Assembly: GCA_050246635.1 (NCBI GenBank)
Contig: JBFWVR010000005.1
Coordinates: 186,001-250,000 of the forward strand
DNA length: 64,000 nt
Direction: 5' to 3'
From: JBFWVR01 sp050246635
Lineage (GTDB): Bacteria; Acidobacteriota; Vicinamibacteria; Vicinamibacterales; UBA2999
Each line of letters begins with the position of its first letter. Position 1 is the first letter of the stretch. Shown piece by piece: positions 45,252 through 53,551 of the stretch. The translations under genes and the position numbers were made by a program. The notes beneath the pieces were generated by a model. The model was not told the origin of the DNA, did not search any database, and saw only the letters and a program-made list of their open reading frames with translations.

Positions 45252-45927
45252 GCCCCAAGTGTCCGGCGTCCACACGATCGAAACCCGCACCCACGGCCGG
45301 TATCTCGTGGGCGCGCCGCACGGCCCGGGCCCGCATCCCTGGCTCGTCGGGTTCCACGGGCAGTCCGAGACCGCCGCGATGCAGATGGAGGCATTGCAGG
45401 CGATGCGCCCCGGCCCGGCCTGGGGCCTCGCCAGCGTGCAGGGGCTGCACCGCTACTACACCCGCGCGGGCGGGGTCGTCGCCGGCTGGATGACCCGCGA
45501 GGATCGGGAACTCGCCATCGGCGACAACATCGCGTACGTGGCGGCCGTCGTGGCCGCGCTCGCCGGGGCCCATGGTCCGATGGCCGCGCTCTGCTACAGC
45601 GGTTTCTCCCAGGGTGTCGCGATGGCCTATCGGGCCGCCGCCTTCTCGGGGCCGCCCTGCGCCGCCCTCGTCCTCCTCGCCGGCGACGTGCCCCCCGACG
45701 TCGTGCCGGTTGCCGGCGGCCTGCCGCCGATCCTGCTTGGCCGCGGTGCGCGCGACCCCCTGTACGGGGACGCCACCGCGGAGCGCGACCGTGCGCGGCT
45801 GGCGGCAGCCGGCGCCGCGGTCGATTACATGGAGTTCGACGCGGCGCACGCGTATGCCGCCGCGTTCACGGATCGGGCACGGGCCTTCCTGGACGCCCTG
45901 GTCCGCGAGGCGCCACCGGCGCCATGA
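45250..45927 (+). CDS. alpha/beta hydrolase (esterase/phospholipase-like)
   Basis: The protein has up to 225 residues. WLVGFHGQSET supplies the oxyanion region and YSGFSQGVAMA the nucleophile elbow. GRGARDPLYG carries the acid, and a late HAYAAA the likely histidine. It resembles small carboxylesterases/phospholipases. The substrate is unknown and no signal peptide is seen. ATG at 45250 lies inside a TATAAT box, so GTG at 45259 may be the true start. The stop overlaps an ATG (ATGA at 45924), but that second frame closes after 37 codons. Confidence 0.8.
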   Translation: MPQVSGVHTIETRTHGRYLVGAPHGPGPHPWLVGFHGQSETAAMQMEALQAMRPGPAWGLASVQGLHRYYTRAGGVVAGWMTREDRELAIGDNIAYVAAVVAALAGAHGPMAALCYSGFSQGVAMAYRAAAFSGPPCAALVLLAGDVPPDVVPVAGGLPPILLGRGARDPLYGDATAERDRARLAAAGAAVDYMEFDAAHAYAAAFTDRARAFLDALVREAPPAP

Positions 45928-46006
45928 CCGGCGGTGCCGGCCGGGGCGTGCTGTCCGAACCCGGACGGGCGCGCCTCGCGGGCGCCGCCGCCTGGGAGCA
46001 GAACGG

Positions 46007-46933
46007 GTGGGGGGACACGCGCGCGTCGTCGACGTGACCGCGGCGGAACTGCCGTCGGTCCTGGCATATCTCGAAGAGCGCATCGACACGTCGCTCTTCC
46101 TCCTGAACAACCTGCGGGCCTTCGGTCCCCGTCGCGGCGCAAGCCCCTACTCGGGCGACTTCCGGGCGCTCGTCACGGATGCCGGCATCGCCGCGGTGTG
46201 GTGCGCCGCCCGCAATGGCTATCTCGTGCTCCAGGCGGATGGCGATATCGGCTGCGCGTCGGTGATCGACGCGGACATCGGCCGGCAGGGGGCGGCCGTG
46301 CGCGGCGTGCTGGGCGACTGGGCGGTCGGCGCCGCACTCTGGGAACGGGTGCAGGCACGTTTCCACCTGGTGACGACCCAACGCTCGTGCGAGATCCTGT
46401 ACCGGCTGCCACTGTCGCCCGAGACCCCAGCCGTGCCGCCGCCGGACGTGGACGTCCGTGTCCTGGCCCCGGCTGACGAACACGCCTGGGACGAACTGGC
46501 GGCGGGCTACCTCGAGGAGCAGCGCCTGCCGCTCGATTCGTCCGCGGCTCGGCGGGCCGGCTTCGTGACCCAGGCCAGGAATGGGCACTGGTGGGGCGCC
46601 TGGGACGGCGGGCGCCTGGTGTCGATCGCCAGCTTCAACTCCTACTACCATCCCGTCGCACAGGTCGGTGGCGTGTTCACGCGGCCCGATGATCGGCGGA
46701 AGGGACTGTCGCGGGCCGTGATGCAGACGCTGCTTCGCGACGCCGTGCTCACGCACCGGCTCACGCGCATCATCCTGTTCACCGGCGAACGGCAGCAGCC
46801 GGCGCGGGCCCTTTACGAGTCGCTCGGCTTCGAGAAGATCGGGGTCTTCGGGCTGTTCTTCGGTGAGCGCGCGAGCCCGGCCGGGGCCATTGCCGGTCCC
46901 GACGGCCAGGGCACCCCGGGCGCGTCGTCCTGA
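46007..46933 (+). CDS. GNAT-family N-acetyltransferase
   Basis: The protein of about 308 residues has two parts. The N-terminal half is VVDVTAAELPSVLAYLEERIDTSLFLLNNLRAF-like. The C-terminal GNAT domain has VGGVFTRPDDRRKGLSRAV, the acetyl-CoA binding motif, and ALYESLGFEKIGVFG. The substrate is unknown. GTG at 46007 lies in a G-rich run. A different frame beginning with ATG at 45924, coupled to the preceding hydrolase, runs to 46036, so a frameshift in the G run cannot be excluded. GTG at 46034 is a third candidate. Confidence 0.8.
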   Translation: MGGHARVVDVTAAELPSVLAYLEERIDTSLFLLNNLRAFGPRRGASPYSGDFRALVTDAGIAAVWCAARNGYLVLQADGDIGCASVIDADIGRQGAAVRGVLGDWAVGAALWERVQARFHLVTTQRSCEILYRLPLSPETPAVPPPDVDVRVLAPADEHAWDELAAGYLEEQRLPLDSSAARRAGFVTQARNGHWWGAWDGGRLVSIASFNSYYHPVAQVGGVFTRPDDRRKGLSRAVMQTLLRDAVLTHRLTRIILFTGERQQPARALYESLGFEKIGVFGLFFGERASPAGAIAGPDGQGTPGASS

Positions 46934-46971
46934 CCCGCGCGGAGGGGCAATCGCGAGCAGGCGGCTGGATG

Positions 46972-47994
46972 TCAGGAACCGGCCGGGTCAGGCGGTTCGC
47001 CGTGCCGCACGCGCCGGAGGCGTGCCGCGATGCGCTCCGCGAGCGCCATGATCGTCAACGGCGACGACCCTTCGGCCTTGTTGTTGACGAGCACGAACGT
47101 GTCGCGCCCGCCGCCGACCGCACGCGCGACCACGGCCTCGACGTCCTCGCGCATCGCCCGGTCGGGCTCCACCAGCCGATCGAACGGGCGGAAGCGGTCG
47201 CGCTGCTCCTCGTACCACGTGCCCGGCCGCAGCAGCAGGCGCACGACGGCCAGCGCGCCGGTCTCCGGCGGCACCACCTCGGCCTGCGCGCCGGGCATCG
47301 GCATCGCGCTCCAGTAGTTGTAGGTGTGCCCCACGCCGTGCGCATGCAGGATGTCGGTGTAGGCGGCCGTCAGCAGCCGCCGGTCCCGCAACTCGACCAC
47401 GAAGCGGAACGCGCCGGGAAGGGCGGCGAGCAGGTCGTCGAGCCGCCGGTGAAAACGATCCGGCGGCAGGCCTTCGCCGCGGGGTGGCGGGGCGATCTCG
47501 AGGATGATCGGTCCCGCGTGGTCGGCGAACACGGCCGACAGGGGCTCCAGCAGCTCGTCGGCGAGCCGTGCGGGCGACAGGAAGTCGGGGTTGGGCACCG
47601 GACGCTCGCCGGGCGCGCCGATCCACGGCGCCGTGACCGATGCCGGCGCCTTGATGCAGCAGCGGAAGCCGGAAGGCAGCTGTCCGGCGTAGCGGCGCCA
47701 GTCGTCCATCGGCACGGGGGCGTAGTACGAGCGGTCCACGCCGACAGTGGTGAGCAGCGGGTGCCGCGCGTACTCGGCGAGCCCCTCGCGCGCCAGCGTC
47801 GTGGCGCTGCGCGCGCCACCGTACACGAGCCCCTTCCACCCCGGGAAGCTCCACGAGCTGGTACCGAAGTGCAGCTGCGGGGGCAGCGCGGCGCGCAGGG
47901 GGGCCGCCGCGGCATGCATGGCGGCCAGTTGCGTGGCCCACGGATCGGGCGGCGCCTCGGGGGTGGTGTCGAAGAGGGGCAGCTGATCGCTCAC
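46972..47994 (-). CDS. DUF72 TIM-barrel protein
   Basis: The 340-residue protein carries the DUF72 signatures: FGTSSWSFPGWKGLVY at the start, VDRSYYAPVP, RCCIKAP, VVELRD and the final FVLVNNKAEGSSP. These are TIM-barrel proteins of unknown activity. The start codon is GTG. A TAGGAT box ends seven bases upstream and no ribosome site is seen. It is divergent from rsgA with 23 bases between. Confidence 0.88.
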   Translation of the reverse strand: MSDQLPLFDTTPEAPPDPWATQLAAMHAAAAPLRAALPPQLHFGTSSWSFPGWKGLVYGGARSATTLAREGLAEYARHPLLTTVGVDRSYYAPVPMDDWRRYAGQLPSGFRCCIKAPASVTAPWIGAPGERPVPNPDFLSPARLADELLEPLSAVFADHAGPIILEIAPPPRGEGLPPDRFHRRLDDLLAALPGAFRFVVELRDRRLLTAAYTDILHAHGVGHTYNYWSAMPMPGAQAEVVPPETGALAVVRLLLRPGTWYEEQRDRFRPFDRLVEPDRAMREDVEAVVARAVGGGRDTFVLVNNKAEGSSPLTIMALAERIAARLRRVRHGEPPDPAGS

Positions 47995-48000
47995 GTCGCT

Positions 48001-48011
48001 TATCCTATCGA
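48001..48011. promoter_or_regulatory. overlapping divergent -10 boxes between DUF72 and rsgA
   Basis: On the plus strand TATCGA (48006-48011) is six bases before the rsgA ATG. On the minus strand TAGGAT (48006-48001) is seven bases before the DUF72 GTG. Both genes could therefore be transcribed without leaders from an 11-base segment. Confidence 0.45.
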
Positions 48012-48017
48012 TCCCTG

Positions 48018-49094
48018 ATGGCCTTTGACCTCACGACGCTCGGCTGGGATCCCGGATGGGCGGAGGCCTTCGCGCCGCACGCGGCCGCCGGGCTGGCCCC
48101 GGCGCGTGTCGCGATCGAGTTCAACCACATCTACCGCCTGTTCGCGGCGGGTGGGGAGGTCCGCGCGGAGCAGGCCGGGCGCGTGCGGCACCGGGCCGCG
48201 GGCCGCCATGAGCTGGCCGCCGTCGGCGACTGGGTGGCCGTGCGGCTGGCCACCGACGGGCGCACCGGCACGATCGAGGCCATCCTCCCGCGGCGCAGCC
48301 GGTTCTCGCGGAAGGTGGCGGGCGAGCTCACCGAGGAACAGGTGGTCGCCGCCAACATCGACACGGTCTTCCTCGTGATGGGGCTCGACCACGACTACAA
48401 CCCGCGGCGCCTCGAGCGGTACCTGCTGCTGGCCTGGGAGAGCGGCGCCACGCCGGTGGTGCTGCTCAGCAAGGCGGACCTGTCGGACGAGGTCGACGCG
48501 CGGCTCGCGGAGGTCCGTGAGTCCGCCCCGGGCGTGGAGGTCCACGCGGTTGCGGCCCTGGCGCGCGAGGGGCTCGACGCCGTGGGCCGGTACCTCGGGC
48601 CCGGCCGCACGGGGGCGCTGCTCGGCTCCTCGGGCGCCGGCAAGTCCACGCTGATCAACGCGCTCGTCGGCACCGAGCTCCTGCGGACGCAGGAGGTGCG
48701 CGCGAGCGACTCGCGCGGACGGCACACGACCCGCCACCGGCAGCTGATCCCGCTCGGCGAGCACGGCCTGCTCATCGACACGCCGGGCATGCGCGAGCTG
48801 CAGTTGTGGGACGTCACCGACGCCGTACGCGACGCCTTCGACGACATCGCGGCCGCTGGCGAGGCCTGCCACTTCACCGACTGCCGCCACCGCGACGAGC
48901 CGCGGTGCGCCGTGCGGGCCGCCGTTGCCGCGGGGGAGATCCCGGCCGAGCGGCTGGCCAGCTATCACAAGCTGCAGGACGAACTGCGCGCGCTCGGCGA
49001 ACGCCGGGACGTGCGCGGACGGATCGAGGAGAAGCGCCGGGGCAAGACGGTGCACAAGCAGCTGAAGCGGTTCTACAAGGACCGTGGACGCTGA
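48018..49094 (+). CDS. rsgA: ribosome small-subunit-dependent GTPase RsgA
   Basis: The 358-residue protein has an N-terminal OB fold and a circularly permuted GTPase with motifs in the order LLSKADL (G4), GSSGAGKSTLIN (G1) and DTPGMREL (G3). A C-terminal zinc finger (CHFTDCRHRDEPRC) follows. RsgA checks late 30S maturation. The nitroreductase gene begins within about 15 bases of the stop, so they are likely co-transcribed. Confidence 0.95.
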   Translation: MAFDLTTLGWDPGWAEAFAPHAAAGLAPARVAIEFNHIYRLFAAGGEVRAEQAGRVRHRAAGRHELAAVGDWVAVRLATDGRTGTIEAILPRRSRFSRKVAGELTEEQVVAANIDTVFLVMGLDHDYNPRRLERYLLLAWESGATPVVLLSKADLSDEVDARLAEVRESAPGVEVHAVAALAREGLDAVGRYLGPGRTGALLGSSGAGKSTLINALVGTELLRTQEVRASDSRGRHTTRHRQLIPLGEHGLLIDTPGMRELQLWDVTDAVRDAFDDIAAAGEACHFTDCRHRDEPRCAVRAAVAAGEIPAERLASYHKLQDELRALGERRDVRGRIEEKRRGKTVHKQLKRFYKDRGR

Positions 49095-49107
49095 CGGGAC
49101 GATGCGC

Positions 49108-49782
49108 ATGCCGACCTCGCCACGCATGAGACCCCTCGCATTCACGTACCACGACGAAGAGGCGCTCGCCCGCCGTGCCGCCGCGTTCCACGCCGACATC
49201 GCGCGCCGCAGGACGGTGCGCGACTTCTCGGGCCGCCCCGTGCCCCGTGCGGTGATTGCCGACGCCATCCGCGCGGCCGGCACGGCGCCCAGTGGCGCCA
49301 ACCTCCAGCCATGGCACTTCGTGGCCGTCTCGCGCGACGACATGGCGCTGCGCACCCGCATCCGGGAGGCGGCCGAAGCGGAGGAGCGGGAGTTCTACGA
49401 GCATCGCGCCCCCCGCGAGTGGCTCGAGGCGCTGGCGCCGCTCGGCACCGATCCCCACAAGCCGTTCCTCGAGGTCGCCCCGTGGCTCATTGCCGTCTTC
49501 GTCGAGCCACACGGCTTCACGCCGGACGGCCGCGTCGTGAAGCACTACTACGCGGTCGAGTCGGTCGGCATCGCGACCGGCTTCCTGATCGCGGCCCTGC
49601 ACCACGCGGGACTCGCCAGCCTGACGCACACGCCGAGCCCGATGGGCTTCCTGAACACGCTGCTGGGACGGCCTGCGCACGAGCGCCCGTTCCTGCTGCT
49701 GGTCGTGGGGTATCCGGCCGAGGACGCGCAGGTGCCCGACATCACACGCAAGCCACTCGAGGCCATCGCCGACTGGCGCTGA
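49108..49782 (+). CDS. nitroreductase-family flavoprotein
   Basis: The protein of about 224 residues has the FMN-binding start RRRTVRDFSGRPVP and the SGANLQPWHFVAV segment, then the second conserved region (VESVGIATGFLIAALHHAGLASLTHTPSPM). The latter looks closest to the iodotyrosine deiodinase/BluB branch. The activity is not determined. ATG at 49108 is eight bases after GGGA; ATG at 49102 and GTG at 49084 are alternatives. Confidence 0.85.
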   Translation: MPTSPRMRPLAFTYHDEEALARRAAAFHADIARRRTVRDFSGRPVPRAVIADAIRAAGTAPSGANLQPWHFVAVSRDDMALRTRIREAAEAEEREFYEHRAPREWLEALAPLGTDPHKPFLEVAPWLIAVFVEPHGFTPDGRVVKHYYAVESVGIATGFLIAALHHAGLASLTHTPSPMGFLNTLLGRPAHERPFLLLVVGYPAEDAQVPDITRKPLEAIADWR

Positions 49783-49813
49783 CGGGCGGGGCGCGGGGCG
49801 GGGCGCCGTGCGA

Positions 49814-51157
49814 CTACGGCTGGGTGAGCCGTTCGCGCTGGCCGAGGATCACGCGCGCCGCCTCGAAGCGTGGCACCAGCGTCTCGTGCACGCGCGCCGC
49901 ATCGTCGCGGTCCTGGTAGCGGCCCACCAGCACCCGCCGCCGCGGCACGCCGTCCTGCACGAGGTCCACGGCGTACACCGGGAGCCCGGCGGCCATGAGC
50001 GTGGTCTCGACCGCGCGTACCTGTCGCGGCTGGTCGAACGTGCCGACGAGCACCGAGTAGGCGCCGGAGCCGAGGGGAGGCGGCGCCAGATCCGGCAGGT
50101 CCGCGGGAGGCGGCGCGGGCGCGAACGCCGGCGCGGCCGGCAGCACGCCGGCCGACGGCAGGGGCGGCGCCTCGGCGCCGTCGAACAGGACGAGCGGGTT
50201 GCCGGTCGTGAGCAGCAGCCAGGCGGCGCCCGCGAGTGCCGTGAGCACCAGGAGGATGGCGGCGGCGCGCAGCACGACGCGTGACACGCGCCCGAGCCGC
50301 TCCCGCCGTTCGACGTGCTGCGGCACGCCCAGGCCGAGCGACGCGGCCGCCTCGCGGATCATCGTGTCGCCGATCTGCTCGGTGCGGGCCTGGCAGCCCG
50401 CCATGAGCGCCCGATCACAGACCAGGTTGATCATGCGCGGCACACCGCCCGTGATGGCGTGCACGAGGTCGAGCGCTTTCGGCGTGAAGGTCACCGCCGA
50501 GGACCCGCGGGCCACCCACAGCCGGTGGGTGATGTACGCCTCGAGTTCCTCCCGGTTCAGCGGCTTGAGGAGGCAGCGGATCGACACGCGCTGGTCGAGC
50601 TGCCGCAGATCGGCATGGTGCAGCACGTCCAGCAGGTTGAGCTGCCCGACGAGCACCACCTGGAGGAGCTTCTGCTCGTTCGTCTCCAGGTTGGAGAGGA
50701 TGCGGATCTCCTCGAGCACGTCGGCCGACAGGTGCTGCGCCTCGTCGATGATGAGGACGGCGCTGCCGTGGAGTGGCACGAGCGAGAGGAGGAAGTCGTG
50801 CAGCGTGCGGATGAGCTCGTGCTTGCTCGCCGTCGCCAGGCGCCCCTGGCGCAGCGCGTCGCGCGAGGTGACCCCGAAGCTGACGAGCACCTCGCGCAGG
50901 AGTTCCTCGACCGACAGGAACGGGTTCAGGATCAGCGCGGTGAAGGTGGTCGGATCGAACTGCTCGAGGAGCGTCCGGCACAGGGTCGTCTTGCCGGTGC
51001 CGATGTCACCGGTGAGGACAATGAACCCTTCCTTGCGGCGGATGGCCTGCCAGACCTGCTGGAGCGCGACGTCATGCGACTCGCTCCGGTACAGGAACCG
51101 CGGGTCCGGCGTGAGGCTGAAGGGCGGCTGGACGAAGCCGTAGTACTCCTCGTACAT
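49814..51157 (-). CDS. ExeA/GspA-type AAA ATPase with C-terminal SPOR domain
   Basis: The 447-residue protein begins MYEEYYGFVQPPFSLTPDP, the ExeA signature. It has Walker A GDIGTGKTT, Walker B VLIIDEAQH, then a membrane helix (about 290-312), a proline-rich linker and a SPOR-like domain (YSVLVGTFDQ ... RRRVLVGRYQD). ExeA-type ATPases bind peptidoglycan and help assemble secretion or pilus systems. The same family accompanies exosortase/PEP-CTERM loci. No secretion genes are adjacent. Confidence 0.88.
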   Translation of the reverse strand: MYEEYYGFVQPPFSLTPDPRFLYRSESHDVALQQVWQAIRRKEGFIVLTGDIGTGKTTLCRTLLEQFDPTTFTALILNPFLSVEELLREVLVSFGVTSRDALRQGRLATASKHELIRTLHDFLLSLVPLHGSAVLIIDEAQHLSADVLEEIRILSNLETNEQKLLQVVLVGQLNLLDVLHHADLRQLDQRVSIRCLLKPLNREELEAYITHRLWVARGSSAVTFTPKALDLVHAITGGVPRMINLVCDRALMAGCQARTEQIGDTMIREAAASLGLGVPQHVERRERLGRVSRVVLRAAAILLVLTALAGAAWLLLTTGNPLVLFDGAEAPPLPSAGVLPAAPAFAPAPPPADLPDLAPPPLGSGAYSVLVGTFDQPRQVRAVETTLMAAGLPVYAVDLVQDGVPRRRVLVGRYQDRDDAARVHETLVPRFEAARVILGQRERLTQP

Positions 51158-51235
51158 GCAGGGACCGGGATCCGGCCTGGCGCAGGGGGCCGGCGGCGCA
51201 GGCCAGCCACAGCATAGCAGGAAGGCTGGAGGCCG

Positions 51236-51853
51236 TCACTGCGGCCCCTGTATCGAATGGGCGTCCCCCGTGCGCCCCTCGCCGTACCAGGCGTACCACT
51301 CGTCGGGGCCGAACGTCCCGGGCGGCCAGGCGGGGGCCGGCGTGCGGCGCAGGTCGAGCCGGACGGCCTCGCCGGCGTCGCGCGCGGTCGCCGTGTCGAA
51401 GCTGCCGAGGCCCAGGATGCCCTGCTCGCCCACGGCGGCATAGAAGGCGAAGAACGCATCGCCGCTGGTCACCTCACGGTGGGCGGCCACCTCGAGGGCA
51501 TGTCGCAGTTCGTGCCCGAGCGCGGCGACCGCCGACTCGCGCCGGAGGCCCGGGTTCAAGGAGATGCGGACGTAGCGCATGCCGCCGGACTCGGACATCC
51601 ACGTCAGCGTGCCACCCAGTCCCCGCGGCATGCGCGGGTCCATGGTCACGTAGACAATCAGGTCGCCGCCGGCCAGGGCGGCCAGCATCCGCGCGAAGGT
51701 GGGTGAGCGCCGTGTCCCGTCCCGCAGCAGGAGGGCGGACTTCTCGTCGCCGGGCCGCACCCGCGGCCCGCCGGTCGCGGACGCGGGACCGGCCAGCGCC
51801 GGCACGGCGGTGGCCGCCAGGGCGGCCGCGAACACGAGGGCGAAGCAACGCAC
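51236..51853 (-). CDS. exported protein with HELRH metallopeptidase-like motif
   Basis: The 205-residue protein starts at GTG with GGGAGG six bases upstream. It has a signal peptide (ATAVPALAG). The segment AALGHELRHALEVA contains an HExxH zinc motif, and further histidines follow. The rest (LIVYVTMDPRMP, YVRISLNPGL) does not match a family I can name. A periplasmic metalloprotease-like role is possible but unproven. Confidence 0.7.
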   Translation of the reverse strand: MRCFALVFAAALAATAVPALAGPASATGGPRVRPGDEKSALLLRDGTRRSPTFARMLAALAGGDLIVYVTMDPRMPRGLGGTLTWMSESGGMRYVRISLNPGLRRESAVAALGHELRHALEVAAHREVTSGDAFFAFYAAVGEQGILGLGSFDTATARDAGEAVRLDLRRTPAPAWPPGTFGPDEWYAWYGEGRTGDAHSIQGPQ

Positions 51854-52005
51854 GGCAGCCTCCCGGCCGCAGCCTCACCTCCCCGCGACAAGTCAAAGGG
51901 TACCGACACGTGCGTAGACGGGCTGCCGATGCGGCGGGTTCGGGTCCGGGCGGGGATTGCGGACGTGAACGCTGGTACCAGCACTGAACGCCACAGGCCA
52001 CAGAT

Positions 52006-52059
52006 GGCACAGACGGCACAGACGGCACAGACGGCACAGACGGCACAGACGGCACAGAC
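52006..52059 (+). repeat. six perfect 9-bp GGCACAGAC units
   Basis: GGCACAGAC repeats six times without change. It is flanked by CCACAGAT words and later GCACAGAT words. It lies between divergent genes. The remaining 51854-52226 gap shows a TATCCT box at 52199-52204 near the cyclophilin start and little else. Confidence 0.9.
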
Positions 52060-52226
52060 ACAGATGCACAGATAAGAAGGAGATGCACAGATGAGGGGCG
52101 GGACGGCATGACGATGAGGTGCGTCTCGTCGTGGACGGCCTCGGCACATGAGGGGGGAATTCTGAATTCCTCCACCGACGACGCGGCCGGCCCTGCGTGT
52201 ATCCTGTCCCCGTGACGGGAGGGCAC

Positions 52227-53363
52227 ATGCGGCGACTGGGACTGGTGATGCTGGGGCTGCTCGTGGCGGCCGGAGCGGTCGGGGCCCAGGGCCGGCGCGC
52301 GGCCGCGACACCGGACTTCTTCGAGAGCCCGTTGACGATCGAGCAGATGCAGCACCAGCAGGCGGTGCTCCACACTGCGCAGGGCGACATCGTGCTCGAC
52401 CTCCTGCCGGACCAGGCGCCGAACCACGTCGCGCACTTCATCACCACCGCGAAGGCCGGCGACTACGACGGCACGATCTTCCACTTCGTCCTGAAGCACG
52501 GGATCATCCAGGGCGGCGATCCCCTCACGAGGGATCCGGATGCCGTCGACCGGTACGGCAGCGGTGGGCTCAACCGGCTCCGGGACGAGCCAACCGACGA
52601 GCCCATGACCCGCGGGGCCGTCGCGGCCGTGAAGGTGCCCGGCAAGCCCGACAGCGCCGGGACGCAGTTCTTCATCGCGATCACCGACCAGGCCGCGCTG
52701 CAGGGCAAGTACACCGTCTTCGCCCGTGTGGCCGAGGGCATCCTCGTCGCGCAGGCGATCTCGGAAGTGCCGGTCGACGCGAAGAACCTGCCGATCGAGC
52801 GGGTTGTCGTCGAGCGCGTGACGATCCGCGACCGCCCGGCGGAGGTGCCGCCCCCGTTCTCGACCGAGACGGTGGAGGAACTGGCCGGATACCACGCGGT
52901 GCTCGAGACGTCGATGGGCGACATCACCCTCGCATTCACGCCGGAGGTGGCGCCGGAGACCGTGCGGAACTTCCTGCGGCTCGCCGATGCCGGCGTCTAC
53001 GACGGCATGGCCTGGCACCGCGTCGTGAAGGGCTTCGTCGTCCAGACGGGACACCTGCCGACCCGCCGGGAACCGCTCACCGAGGCACAGCAGAAGTGGG
53101 TGCACGACCTGCCGGCGGAGTTCAACGCGCGCCTGCACGAGCCCGGCACCGTCTCCATGGCACGCCTCGGGGACGACCCCGACAGCGCGAGCACCTCCTT
53201 CTTCATCGTCACCGAGCGCTCCACGATGCTCGACGGCGAGTACACGGCGTTCGCCACCGTCGTCGACGGCATGGACGTGGTGCGGAAGATCGAGGCCGTG
53301 CCGGTGAACGGCGAAGAGCCGGTCGAGCGGGTGGAGCTGAAGACGGTCAGACTTCAGAAATAG
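52227..53363 (+). CDS. exported protein with two cyclophilin-type PPIase domains
   Basis: The 378-residue protein has a signal peptide (GAVGAQG) and two cyclophilin domains, roughly residues 45-200 and 220-376. Domain 2 has HRVVKGFVVQTG, keeping the catalytic arginine after His. Domain 1 reads FHFVLKHGIIQGGD, with phenylalanine in that place, so it may be inactive. Both have the FFI substrate segment. It would act on proline bonds in the periplasm. GGGAGG precedes ATG 52227; GTG at 52212, placed behind a TATCCT box, is an alternative. Confidence 0.88.
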   Translation: MRRLGLVMLGLLVAAGAVGAQGRRAAATPDFFESPLTIEQMQHQQAVLHTAQGDIVLDLLPDQAPNHVAHFITTAKAGDYDGTIFHFVLKHGIIQGGDPLTRDPDAVDRYGSGGLNRLRDEPTDEPMTRGAVAAVKVPGKPDSAGTQFFIAITDQAALQGKYTVFARVAEGILVAQAISEVPVDAKNLPIERVVVERVTIRDRPAEVPPPFSTETVEELAGYHAVLETSMGDITLAFTPEVAPETVRNFLRLADAGVYDGMAWHRVVKGFVVQTGHLPTRREPLTEAQQKWVHDLPAEFNARLHEPGTVSMARLGDDPDSASTSFFIVTERSTMLDGEYTAFATVVDGMDVVRKIEAVPVNGEEPVERVELKTVRLQK

Positions 53364-53492
53364 CTGACATCCGCGGTAACCGCTGTGGCGAGTGGGATCG
53401 GATGCCCGCGCATGAGCGTCCTCATCGACATCGGCGTCCGTCTCGAAAGGCGGGCGGAGCTCGCGCCGAACGGACGAGCTGGTGACGTGGGT

Positions 53493-53508
53493 CGGCCCCC
53501 TCGTTGCA
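53493..53508 (+). promoter_or_regulatory. candidate sigma-54 promoter of the second DUF5916 gene
   Basis: CGGCCCCCTCGTTGCA has the ten-base GG-GC spacing and TTGCA. The -24 half is CGGCCC. It ends 43 bases before the ATG at 53552. Confidence 0.4.
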
Positions 53509-53551
53509 AACCAAGACACACGGCCGACCTCGCCGCCGTATAGTAGTCAGG

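Noticed and set aside
52006..52059. CRISPR-like array
   Set aside because: Units are 9 bases with no spacers between them; no cas genes are in the window.
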